A stretch of DNA of 64,000 nucleotides from NCBI GenBank assembly GCA_030272155.1, contig CP126191.1:5106501-5170500 (forward strand). Direction: 5' to 3'. Each line of letters starts with the position of its first letter. Position 1 is the stretch's first letter. The notes under the pieces are model-generated. The model was not told the origin of the DNA. It made no database searches and saw nothing but the letters and a program-made list of their open reading frames with translations. A program made the position numbers and the translations under genes. Source of the stretch: Tetradesmus obliquus (lineage: Eukaryota; Chlorophyta; Chlorophyceae; Sphaeropleales; Scenedesmaceae). Positions 1-11,200 of this stretch are shown here, one piece after another.

Positions 1-51
1 GTTCTTCTTGCGCATAACTCTGCTTCTTGTTGTTGTTGTCCTTGTGTGCAG

Positions 52-1569
52 TCTGCTGCAGCGTTGGCGGGCGCGCTGGCGCTGCGCAACAAGCAGCTGC
101 AGGAGGCGAAGGCGTCTGCGGAGCAGCTGCAGCAGCAGGTGGCGCAGCAGCAGGAGGATGCAGCCAGGCAGCTGGAGGCTGCAGCAGCGCAGCATGAGCA
201 TGAGAAGGTGGAGCTGCAGCAGGACAAGCAGAAGCACATGCGCGAGACGCTACAGCTAGAGGTGCGCAGGCTGACTGTTGGCTTGCTACACCATAAGTCA
301 CATGATCAACACCTTCACTGGTCAAGCGCCTGGTGCAATGTGCAGCCTGCCTGCAAGTTTGCCTTGTTGACTGTCAGTTTGGGTTGACTGCCAGCACTGC
401 ACAGCTGGCTTGGCGGAGGAGCGAGTGCCACTGCAGGGCTTGCATCTGCGGCAACGTGCCAAGACCTGACCAGTACATGGGGTGGCTTTGGCTGCTTCGT
501 CTGCAGTATGGAAATAGTATCCTCAAGCAGGAGAAGGAGCAGCTGGAGCATCAGCTGCAGGAGCTGCGTGGTGTGCTGCTAGCCCTGGAGGGCGCTGGCA
601 GTGCAGCAGCAGGCGCGGCCAGATTACAGCACGCAGCTCTTGGCAGCCATCAGCAGCAGCAGCAGCAGCAGAGTAGGCGCAGCAGTGTGCTACCGCAGGA
701 GAACGTGCCACCCAAGCAGCAGCAGCAACAGCAGCAGAAGCCGGGCTTACTGCAGCAGCCGGGCAGCAGAGGCAGCAGGCTTGGTGGGCAGCCGATTGTG
801 CTGCAGCCCTGGCGAGCCAGCAATGGAGCTGCTGCAGCTGCAGCCAGCGCAGTGCCTGTCAGCAGTAAAAAGAAAACCAGCAGTAGCTTGGGCGCTATTG
901 ATGTGCTGCAGGATGAAGATGATCTTGCTGAGGAGGAGCGTGCTGGCAATATTGATGATGGGTGGCTGCTGCCAGACAGTCAGCTAGATGCGTCTGCAGC
1001 AGCAGGTGCAGCAGGTGCAGCTGCACCAGCCGCGTCGCCGCGCAGCAGCAGCAGCCAGCTGCTGGATGATCTGCTCGGGGAGATGAGCTCGCCAGCAGCA
1101 GGGCAGCAGCAGGAGCAGCAGCAGCAACAGCAGCATTGTTGGCATTGTAGCCCACCAGCACAGCAGCTGGATCAACAGGCACAGCAGCAGCAGCAGCAGC
1201 AGCAGCAGGGTGAACAGCCGCCTGATGAGCAGCCGCCTGCTGCCGCCAGCCCTCTGGGTCCCAGCCTTGCAGCTGCGCTGGGCCCAGGCATCCTGCTGCC
1301 TGGCCTGAAGCAGGTGCCGTCATTCATGGCTCGTGGCAAGGTGAGCAAGAAGCTTGACAGGCTGGACTGCTGCAGCAGCTGCTTGCCCGTCACGGTGTGC
1401 TGGCATGCTCTGCACCAAGCCAATACGGTGCCTAAGATGAGTGTGTGTGGTGCATACTGCCTGCATTACGTCAAGCAGCGGCAGCGGGCTGTGTAGTTAC
1501 ACTTGCGCTTATTGGCGCTTTGACGTTGCAGCTTTGAGGATACCTACTGCTCTGTTGGTTGCGTTGACC

Positions 1570-1631
<62 letters not shown>

Positions 1632-2270
1632 AGACTGCTGCACTTGGAGGTGCTGTGACCGGCGACTACCTGCGGTGAGCCAATGCTCTTTGCATTGTGG
1701 AAGCTGTGCTTGGTCTGCACGTGTGAGTGGCTATTGAACTGGTTGAAGTTGCAAGCCACGAGCGCAACACTTTGCTGTTCAACTTTTGAGACTGCTGTTT
1801 TGCCCATGGTCATTGCAGGAGCGGGCCGGATGGCAAGGGTGGCACAGCATTGCACATCAAGTTGAGCAACAAGCGGGTAAGCGTTCAGGCATCCGCAGCA
1901 TCTAACGCCGCATGTGCATTGGCAGCTGTATGCCATTGGCGAGCGTTGCTGTGTGACCGTCACGCTGGCAGAGCTGATGCAGCCATGGCGCAGACTCGGT
2001 CCCAGAGGTGTTGAAGCACGTTTGCATTTGTGTGACGTGCGTATCCAAGTGCTGGACAAGCCTGGTTTCCCCTGGCATGCCTCAAATTCTTGCTGTGACA
2101 CTTTTGTCGTGTATGGTGTGCAGGTGGGCCAGGCAGCATATGGATCTGCGCCAGCAGCTGGCAAGAAGCAGCGTGCAGCCGCTGCTGCCGCTGGCGGCTT
2201 TGTAAAGGTGCAGGGCGGCAGCAGCAAGGCAGGGCAAACCGGCATAGCAGCATTCCTGTGCAGGCGGTAG
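52..2270 (+). CDS. Gln-rich coiled-coil protein, 3' part of gene
   Basis: I rebuild exons 52-261, 507-1340, 1634-1674, 1819-1876 and 2124-2270. All are bounded by AG/GT and their phases agree, giving 429 residues from the window edge to a TAG stop; the 5' part lies upstream. The first exon is heptad-like and charged (motifs such as RNKQLQEAKA and HEKVELQQDKQK), so a coiled coil is likely. The second starts with another coil (LKQEKEQLEHQLQELRG), then becomes disordered with poly-Gln, poly-Ala and acidic patches. The tail is basic and ends with AGQTGIAAFLCRR, in which QTGIAAFL partly resembles a PCNA-interacting (PIP) box. I do not recognise the family. Scaffold, cytoskeletal or chromatin roles are all possible and none is shown. 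The exon structure is better supported than any function. Confidence 0.65.
1571..1630. repeat. (CTG)20 microsatellite forming an intron 3' end
   Basis: Twenty uninterrupted CTG units lie directly before the CAG acceptor at 1631-1633 of the coiled-coil gene. The run therefore occupies the place of the polypyrimidine tract. On the other strand it is (CAG)20. Confidence 0.95.
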
Positions 2271-3637
2271 CTGCTCGGCAATTGATGTGGGCGCAGCGCG
2301 CAGTGGCTGCCTCAGTATATTGCGGGTGCAGCTATATGTTGAATGTACATGTTGTTGGCCCAGCAGCAACTGCAGCAGCTGGCTCGCCTGGTTGCCCCTG
2401 GCGTGTGTCACAAGCAGGAGTTTGCAATTGGGCGGTGCAGGCAATGTGGTGCCTGATCACCCATGTATGACTCCACCATATAAGATCGTTGAAACTGCTC
2501 AAATGAGGACTTCTTGCCTGATCGCAACGCGGACCATCCACGCAGGAGACCACGAGACTTCCAGACAACTGCAGAGGAACGCCGACGATCTGCTTAGATC
2601 CGCGAACGCAAAACCCATGAAACGCTTAGTAAGCGCCTTTTTTAACCCGGCTTAAGTCTGATCTGTGCTCTGACGGGCCAAAGGGCGTACCCGGGGTGTA
2701 TGAGGAAGTGTGTGAGCGTTTCCTTTTCGCTGCACATCCAATCAACAACAAGTACATTCCACCAAAGAGGCTGCGTGCCAGCCCAGCGTTATGTGCCAGC
2801 AGCGCTGTGCACACTATGGAAGTGCAGCAGACATGACTAACATGACAGCTGACACGTCCAGCACAGGAATCTGGCGCTGTCAACCACTAGCACGCTACAC
2901 ATGCTCACTGTGCGGTGCAGTGCCATCGCAGATTGGGTCCCAGCTGAAACTGCAAAAGGTTTCTGCGCATAAATATGCCTTGCACGACAGATGGCGGATG
3001 GCGATGTGCACACGGCTCCGTTCGTGACGCCATGATCATGACGACGGTACTCTGCAGGGATGACTGCGCGTTGTGCTAGTAGCAGCTGGCTTGCTGTGCA
3101 GCGTATGCAGCCAGAACCAGCCCTAGTGATAGAAGACAAATGCTGACCGTCGGATTACCAAAAGTGTATACGCGCAACATTGCCACTATGTGCACAAATT
3201 TGAAGGGTGCCATCAGGAACCTAGGGGTTGAAATAAAGGTTTCACGCAAAAGAAGTTGGCTGCTGCTTGATGAAGATTGACCCTGGCTGTGCAGATTACT
3301 GAGTATGCCGCCACTTGTCAAGCACAGTAACAGAGCTTCACAGTAAACCCAAAGAGGCGGGGAACGCCCGGCCAACATCTGCACACAAACAAGCCCACGC
3401 CAAAACTGCACCATACAGCATCTACCTGACAACGTGTCTGTGAACATCGCATTCAACAACCATCACACGCTCCTAACTAATCAGAGCAGCGCCATCAGCT
3501 GGACGGAGTTCACGGAACATGTATGCACACCACACCTCCAGCCACCAATTATGCACAATCACCAAGCTGGCTGCCAATGCTGCTTGTCAGGCATCATCAC
3601 CTTCCTGCATCGCAATACCAAGGTGTTCCGCCACCCT
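2271..3637. other. Intergenic region between two convergent genes
   Basis: This holds the 3' flanks of the coiled-coil gene (+) and the giant ankyrin gene (-). No convincing exon is seen. About 2480-2740 has fewer CAG/CTG triplets than its surroundings and could be an old insertion, but no terminal repeats or target-site duplication are visible. Confidence 0.5.
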
Positions 3638-4185
3638 TCAGTTGTTGCCTCTGAGCCTGCCAGCTGGCCCAGGCGATGGTGGCGAGAAGCCCAAGTCATC
3701 GGGCAGCTGCGCAAGCGCATCATACACAGCCTGCTGCTGCTGCTGCTGCCGCTGCTCATGACTGCTGCCAGCACCACCAGCACCTGCAGCAGCACTGCCG
3801 CCTGTGCCCGGCTCCGAGCTCCGGCCTCCAAATGGCGCTGCGCTGCCGCTGCTGCTGTGCGTGGCAGCTGCAAGCGGCGCAAAGGCTTGCAAGCCAGGCG
3901 CACCAAAGGCAAAGCTGCTGCTGTACTGCCCCACACCTTGTGCTGCGATGCCTGTAGAGCTGCTCGGCAGCAGCAGCCCGCTCAAGGACCCAGCTCCTGC
4001 TCCTGCTGCTGCTGGCATTTGCTGCGCAGCATGCTGCTGCTGCATGCCATGCCCCATGCTGGTCATGCCACCAGCACCGTATGAGCTCAGGTTGTGCTGG
4101 CCCAGCAGGCCACCTGCTGACAGTGCTGCTGCAGCCTGCTGCTGGCCTTGCAGCTGCAGCTGCTGCTGGAGCTGCAGCAGGTGCA

Positions 4186-4216
<31 letters not shown>

Positions 4217-5208
4217 AGCCTGCAGAAACTGTAGGTGCTGCTGCTGCTGCTGCTGAAGGTGCACGCCAGACATGGCCGCAGCAGCAGCTGCGGCAGCAGC
4301 TGCTGCCACCACGCCAGCTGATGGCTGTGAGGTGAGCTGCTGCTGTGCTGCTGCAGACCCCCAGCCGAGCCTACTGCTGGTGCCTGCACCTGCCAGGTTC
4401 ACCCCAAGTGTGCCTAACGATGGAGCACTGCTTGAGCTGCTAGACCTGCTCAGCATCACTAGGTCTCCTGCTGCTGCGCTGTAGTCCCCAGTGTATTCCT
4501 CGCCGGCTGACAGCTGCAACAGCGTGGCTAGCTGCTGCTGCTGCTGCTGACCAGGTGACAGCTGCTGTCCCAGCATCAGCGCCGCTTGCTGCTGCTGCTG
4601 CAGCTGCTGCTGGCCGTACCGCTGCAGTGATGAGCTGACATCGCCATTTGCCAGCATCAGCGGCGACAGCCTGCCTGAGGCAGGGTACTCCAGGCTGTTG
4701 CGCAGCTGCCTGCCTGCCAGCCCAAAATGCTCATCCAGGCTGCTGCTGCCGCCATCCTCGGTGTTGCTCCTGTGCATGCGCCCTGTGCGCTGTGCACCCA
4801 GCTGCAGGGCTTGGCCCTTGGGGGCCAGGGGAGGCAGCCCAGTGCTGCTGTCAAGCCCCAGCCCCAGCGCAGAACCCCAGATGCCGCCACCACCAGCACC
4901 CGCTGATGCTGCCGCTGCCGGCACCCCGCTGCTGCTGCCCTCAAACAACTGCTGCTGCTGCTGCTGCTGCTGCTGGCATGCCTCAGTCTGCTCGCCTGCA
5001 GTAGCGGTTGGGCTGAGTGCTAGCCAGCTGCCGGGCTGCTGCTGTGCAGGGCGCTGCCAATGCAGCCCAGCAAGGTCCAGCCCTTCAAGTCCTGCATTGC
5101 CGCCAGCAGCAGCCCGACTGGCTGGCACTGCATGCGCTGCTGTTGGGGAGGTTGCACACAGTCCGGCTCTGCTGCTGTGCAGAGCAGACAGCTCATCTGC
5201 AGCGTGTG

Positions 5209-5242
<34 letters not shown>

Positions 5243-8200
5243 TGGATGTGGAAGAGCCACTGCTGGTGCTCCAGCAGCCTGTTCATGGTCATGCAGGTCC
5301 AACAGGGCAAGCACCTTGCTGCTGACATCACCCAGCATGTCATAGCTGTCACTGCGCATGTGATCAGGCCCGCCCTCTGCTGCTGCTGCCGCTGCCGCTG
5401 CTCCCGGAGGTGACTCCAAACCACTGGCTGCACTGGAGGCATGTGACGCCGGGTGCTGTGCTGCTGCCTGCCGGCTGCTGACAGCTTTGCCACTAGGAGC
5501 AGAGGCCGGCCTGGCGCTGCTGCTGCTGTTGCTGCCGCTGTCAGCTCGACCATCCACAGGTGTGGTGGACCGCTGCTGCTGCTGCTGTGCAGCAGCACTG
5601 CCTGGTGAGGCGGAAGTGTTTGCCCTGCGCTTGCTGCTGCCACCAGACGCCTTCGCGCGGCCACCACCACTGCTGCTGCCGGTGCTGGCTGTACCAGCCG
5701 CAGCAGTGCTGCTGCTGGCTGAGCCTGCTGAGGAGCCGCCCCACACCACAGCCAGGCTCTTGCTGCGCTCCGCTGCTGCCTTGGCGCGCGCCTGCCGGCG
5801 CTCTGCTGCCGCGCGCTCGCGCTCCTGCTTGCCGCGCTCCTGGCGCTCAGCTTCAGCCTTGGCTCGCTCAGCACGCTCACGCTGCAGGCGCAACCAACCA
5901 TGTGGGAGGAGCAGAGTAGGAGCAGCAACAAAGCAGTGTATTGGTGAGCGGAGAGAACAAAAAACGGCGGCCAACAGCCTTGCATGGCGCACAGACACAC
6001 AGCACGACAAACCGCAGCCTTGGGTTGCACAAGCAGCGCTGCGCTACACTGCGCTTGACAGGCCACCCCAAACATCATGCGCGCACATTTGCCACTTGAG
6101 GCCAGCTGCAGCTTGCGCATCTTGGTTGCGCTGTGTGTGGTTTGCGTTTCAACCCAAACTCTTCTGTGCTGCTGTGCAGCGCATATGGACATAGCCAGCA
6201 CCTGAAAGCAGAGCATTCACAGCAGCAGCAGCAGCAGCAGCACAACAGCAGCAGCCCTCACCTCCCTGAGCTCCCTCCTGGCCCTCTCCTGCTCTGCACG
6301 CTCCCTGTCAATAGCCTCCAGTTGCTGTGTGTGCTGCTGCAGCAGCTGCCAGGCCCGCACAGCCAGCTCAGCAACAGCAGTGCCAACGTCACTGCTGCTG
6401 ACGCTGCCATCATGTGTGCTGGCACGCTGCCCAGAGCCCGCAGCAGCAGCAGCGGTCGCCATGTCACTAGCCGCAGAGCTTGCGGTGCTATCTGTGCGGT
6501 GCATGCTGCCGCTGACACTGCCGGCCTTTGAGGACTTGCTGGCGGATGCGGGTGCGGATGGCGGCTGCTCTTGCTCCTGCAGCTGCTGCTGCTCCTGGTC
6601 CCGCTGTTTGGCCTCGTCAGTGGTGGCTTCAGCAGCCGCAGCAGCTCCGGCTTCCTCACCTGCCTGAGATTCACCTCGGTCAGCAGATTCGCTGCTCGCA
6701 CCTGGAGCATCAGCCTCTTGCGGCTGCTGACAACTATCACTGCCGACTGGCTGCTGCGGCGCATCCTCACCATGCTGCTGCTCCACCCCCTGCTGCTCAC
6801 TCTCCTGCTCCTGCTGCGCCTCACCCCAGTGCTGCTGCTGCTGCTGCTCCGCCAGCTGCTGAGCTGGCACCCCCAGCACATCCTCAGCCTTGTCCAGTGC
6901 CACCCGCAGCGCAGCAATGCGCGTGTTGGCAGACCAGTCGCTGTGCGGCTTCAGCGCAGCTTCCAGCGCCTGGCGAGCCTCATGCGCGGCCAGCCGCTGC
7001 AGTAGCCGCCGCGCAGGCTCCAGCACAACCGGCGCAACGCCTCCCTGCTCGGCAGCCTCCAGCTTTGCAGCCAGCGCGCTGTGCTGGCTGCTGCTGGCGC
7101 CGCTGGCCTCGTCCGCTGCTGCTGCCGCTGCCTCCAGCAGCTGCTGCAGCTTGAGGATGCGGCGCGCTGCTGCCACCTTCACGCCCGCTGCTGCTGCCTC
7201 CGTGACGAGCCGCGAGAGCTGCCCGCTGCTGCAGCCGTCGCACAGCGCCTTGCTCAGCTTTGCCTCGCAGGCGCTGCTGGCGCGCCACGCCTCCAGCGCA
7301 TCTGCAGCGCGTGACGCCTCGCCAGGCAGCAGGTCCTCCCAGCTGCATGGCAGGAGGTGCAGCAGGGACGGTTGGCGAAAGTGCAAGCACGCACACGCAC
7401 AACGGGCAGTGTTGGGCGGTCAACGCTGCTGTGGAATGTGCATCAGCAGCATTTGCCCTTTGCGTGCTGCTGCTTGGTTGCGCAGTATGCAGTGCATGCG
7501 TCAGCTGGCCAACTGGCAACATGCCAACCACTGCTACTGCGGCTACTACAATAAAACAGCGCGCCGCCTCACCGTGCAGCCTCCTTGATGGCTGCCTCAA
7601 CTGCCTCGGCCGCCTCGTCAGGCTGCCTGCCTGCAGCCAGGGCCAGGCCGCGCAGCGCTGCCTCCAGCTGCTGCTTCACGCGCGCCGCTGAGGTGAGGCG
7701 TGCACGTAGCTCGCTGGCTGCCTTGTACTCCTCAGGGGCCAGCTCCTCGGCGCCAACCTGGCAGAGTTTTGCAATTGTCATGGATGCACGCATGGCAGGG
7801 ACGAATGTATAATGTCGGTAGTGGGCAACGGTGTGCAGCAGGGAATGCATGCAAAGTGTCAGCAGTGGACAGGCCTCAGCTGCATGCAACTGCCAGCATG
7901 CAAGCACAGCAGTGACTATCCTGCAGGATGCAAGTGCAAGCTGCACATTGATGGGGTGACGGCCACGCCAGCCCCGCGCACCTTGCGTGCGTTGAGAATG
8001 GCTGCCTCCAGTTTGGGCAGCTCGCCCACGCCGCGGTGCGCCAGCGAGGCCTTGTGCAGCGCCTCACACGCACGCTCCACCTCCAGCCGCTTCTTGCCAG
8101 CCTGCAGCCGCGCCAGCAGCGCCTCGCCAAAGCCCGCACAGCCTGCAGCAGCCGTGGCGCTGCTGCCGCTGCTGCTGCTGTGTGCTGAGCTAGCGCTGGC

Positions 8201-11200
8201 GCTGGCCGCGCCGCTGCTGGTCTGTGTGGCAGCGCCGGCAATGGCTGCCGCTGCTGCCTCTGCCTTGGCGATGGCTGCCTTGAGCGCTGCGCTGCCGCAG
8301 GGGCGCCGTGCCATGCATGCATCGAGTGCTGCTGATGCGTCCGCTGCTGCCAGCTGTGCTTGCAGTTCCTTCATGAGCTTACGGGCCTGCAGGAGTGCAG
8401 CACGGAATCGGCAAGATGACTTGTACGTCAGCAACAGACCACTGCAGCAAATTGAAAGGAGGTCAACACCTCTCACATCACGCATACAGCGCTTTTGACA
8501 ATGACGAAAGCTGACAGGCAACAAGCGGCTGGCAACCAGCTGCTGCAAGCGTCTTGGCCGAGGCGGGACAAACAACACCACAGCAAGCCACCTAGCGCAA
8601 ACACAGAACCGAGTTGCAGCGCACCTTGAGGACGCTGACATTCGCCTCCTTGGCTTCCTCAACCGCAGCCTCAAGCAACGCCACGCAGCGCTCCCAGCAC
8701 GCAGCATCAAAGCCCTGCACTGGCAGCGCCGCCAGCGCGCCTGCCGCACTTGCAGCAGCACCCTGCCTGCCGCCTGCTGCAACACCACCAGCAGTAGCTG
8801 CTGCTGGTCCAGCCGCATCATTGCTGGTAGGACAAGTGCTGCTGCTACTGCTGCCGCCAGCCGCGGCAGCTTTGCTTGTCAGCTGCAGCACGTGCTCCAC
8901 CACTTCCTGCAGCTTGCCTGCTGCCTCGACGCGCTGGCAGCACTGCTGATGCAGCGCACGCGCAGCAGCCACGTCAGCTGCCAGGCTTGAGAAGGGCGCT
9001 GCTGCTGCAATGGCGGCTGCTAGTGCTGCCACACCTTCACTGCTGCTGTGTGCGCTGCGTGCTGCCAGCAGCTCCTTCAGGCGCTCGCCAGCAGACAGCT
9101 CACGCTCAGTTGCATCAGCCACCTGCAGCGGGGGCAAATGACCACAACAGCATGTTCTGGAGTGAACCCATTCACTCTGCTCCTGTGGTAGCAAAAGCCA
9201 CTGCAGACACCTGCGTGCCGGAGTTCAATGAGGCTCTGCTGATGATAGTGTTCAATGTGAGCGATATCACACCAAAGCCGGTTTCATCATCACATTTCTT
9301 GAAAGGAGACTCCATCAAACTACAGAAGAAAACAATGGCAAACAAGCACACCGACGCTGCCTGCTGCCGCCCAGCTGCACCCACCTGTGCTGCCAGCTGC
9401 TTCACCGCTGGCGACATGCACGTTGCCAGGCCCCGGGCTGCCTGCAGCTGGTCCAGCAGCGCTGCCGACACCGGCCGCGCTAGCACAGGCAGGCAGCTAC
9501 AGCTGCTACTGCCTGTGCCTGCTGCATCCACCTGGCCTGCATCACCTGCGCTGCTGCTGCCTTCATGCTGTGCCGGCACCGGCAGCAGCGCTGCTGCCAG
9601 CGCCTCTGCGAGTGTGGTGAGCGGGCCTAGGCTGCTGCCCAGCAGTGCCTCTGCAATGATTAGGTCTGACTCAGCTGTCCTGGCCCACATGCGTAACGCA
9701 ACAACCTACAGCACAAGCGACAGGAAACACCAGCAGTTATGATAAGCATTGCTGTGGCGTTTTCACACGTTACCAGCACAGAAACCAGTGCATGCAGGAG
9801 GCAGGTGTACCAAATGGTGGGTTCATAATGATGTCAAAGGCAAAACTGACCTTGACACGCGACGAAAGACAAACTGCTCTGTAAGCAGCACGCTGGGAAC
9901 AGCTACTAATGCTTGGCAACCGATTCCCCACAGAGCCAGCCCAGCGCTCACCAGCTGTGTGTCCCCTGCTGCTGCTCCCCCAGTGCCGCCAGCACACCCC
10001 ACCAGCCCAGCTGCTGCCAGCCTGTCCCACTCCTGCAGGCACTGCTGCGCCCGCCACAGGCTGGCCTTGCTGGGCGAGGCACGTGCTTCTGTCTGGCACA
10101 GCAGCGCAATGTGGGCATACACCACACGGCTCAGCGCCTGCCCAACAGCACGCCAGCGCTGCGGATGCTGCTGCTGCAGCTTCTGCACCCGGCCAAACAG
10201 CCGAGCAGCAGCAATGTGCGCCATGCGGATGGCCTGCACTGCCAGGGAGGTGCAGCCGGGGCAGCTGCAGGCATTGAACTTGAGCAGTACACTCTCAGCC
10301 CAGCAGCAGTACAGCTCAGCTTGTTCATCCTCAAACACTACTAGCTGCTGCTGGCCTGGCTGGCCATTCACAGCAGGCGGATGTTTGACCTTACATGCCA
10401 GTGTCGGCTGCTGCTGCTGCTGCTGCACTGCTACATCTGTGTCCCCTCCAGCAGCTGCAGGTGGAGCAACATCATCGCCCTCGGCTGCTGCTGCTGCGCT
10501 GCTATCGCCGCTGGCTGCTAGTATGTCCTGCGCACACTCAGCCAGCAGGTGTGGCAGCACGCCGCCTTGCAGGTCCAGGCTCTGCAAGGCATGCACAGCC
10601 CTCACGTAGCACTTGAAGGCGAGCTCAGTAGAGTCCTGAGGGTCACATGGTGACTGCGGGTGCACCTCGCTGCTGCTGATGCTGCCGCTGCTGCTGCTGC
10701 TGCTGCAGGAATCGCTGGCAACGGCAGCTGCTACAGATGCCTTGCTGCTGCCGTTGCTGAAGCTGCTGCTGTCCTTCAAGGGCTTGGCATCTAAAGCAGC
10801 AGAGGCAGCACGAGCTGGGTGTTGTTGACAGGTTGCTGCTGAAGCAGCGACAGGTTCTGCATCGCCATTCAGCTGCGCCTCACCCAGTTCTCGAGCTATG
10901 CTGCCTCTTGAGCCACCCTTGCTTGCTGCTGCAGCAGCAGAGGGTGTTGCAGGTGCAGGCGGTTCTTGTGCTGCACTGCTGTCAAGCACCGACCCTTTGC
11001 TAGTGCAGCTGCTACGGTCACTGCTCGCACCCTCTGCAGTGTCCGGCTGAGCGCTGCTCTGCACTGCCTGGCTAGAGCCAGCAACACGCGCATGCTTGGG
11101 GCTGCTCAAGCCTGCACTGACAGAATCACGGCTGTCGGCTACTGCTGCTGTGCTGCTACTGCTGCTGCTGGTGTTGTCGCTGCTGGCAGCTCTTCTGGAC

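Noticed and set aside
333..1496. One continuous 387-codon plus ORF
   Set aside because: Its first part is intron sequence and its end reads through a good donor at 1340. The coding part is only 507-1340.
5020..6216. 398-codon minus ORF overlapping the giant gene
   Set aside because: It is out of frame with the phase-matched exons and rich in Cys, Ser and Leu typical of shadow frames.
9706..9951. Split of the giant minus gene into two genes here
   Set aside because: Both flanking exons end and begin in phase 0 with good splice sites, and no stop or new start with promoter-like sequence is evident.
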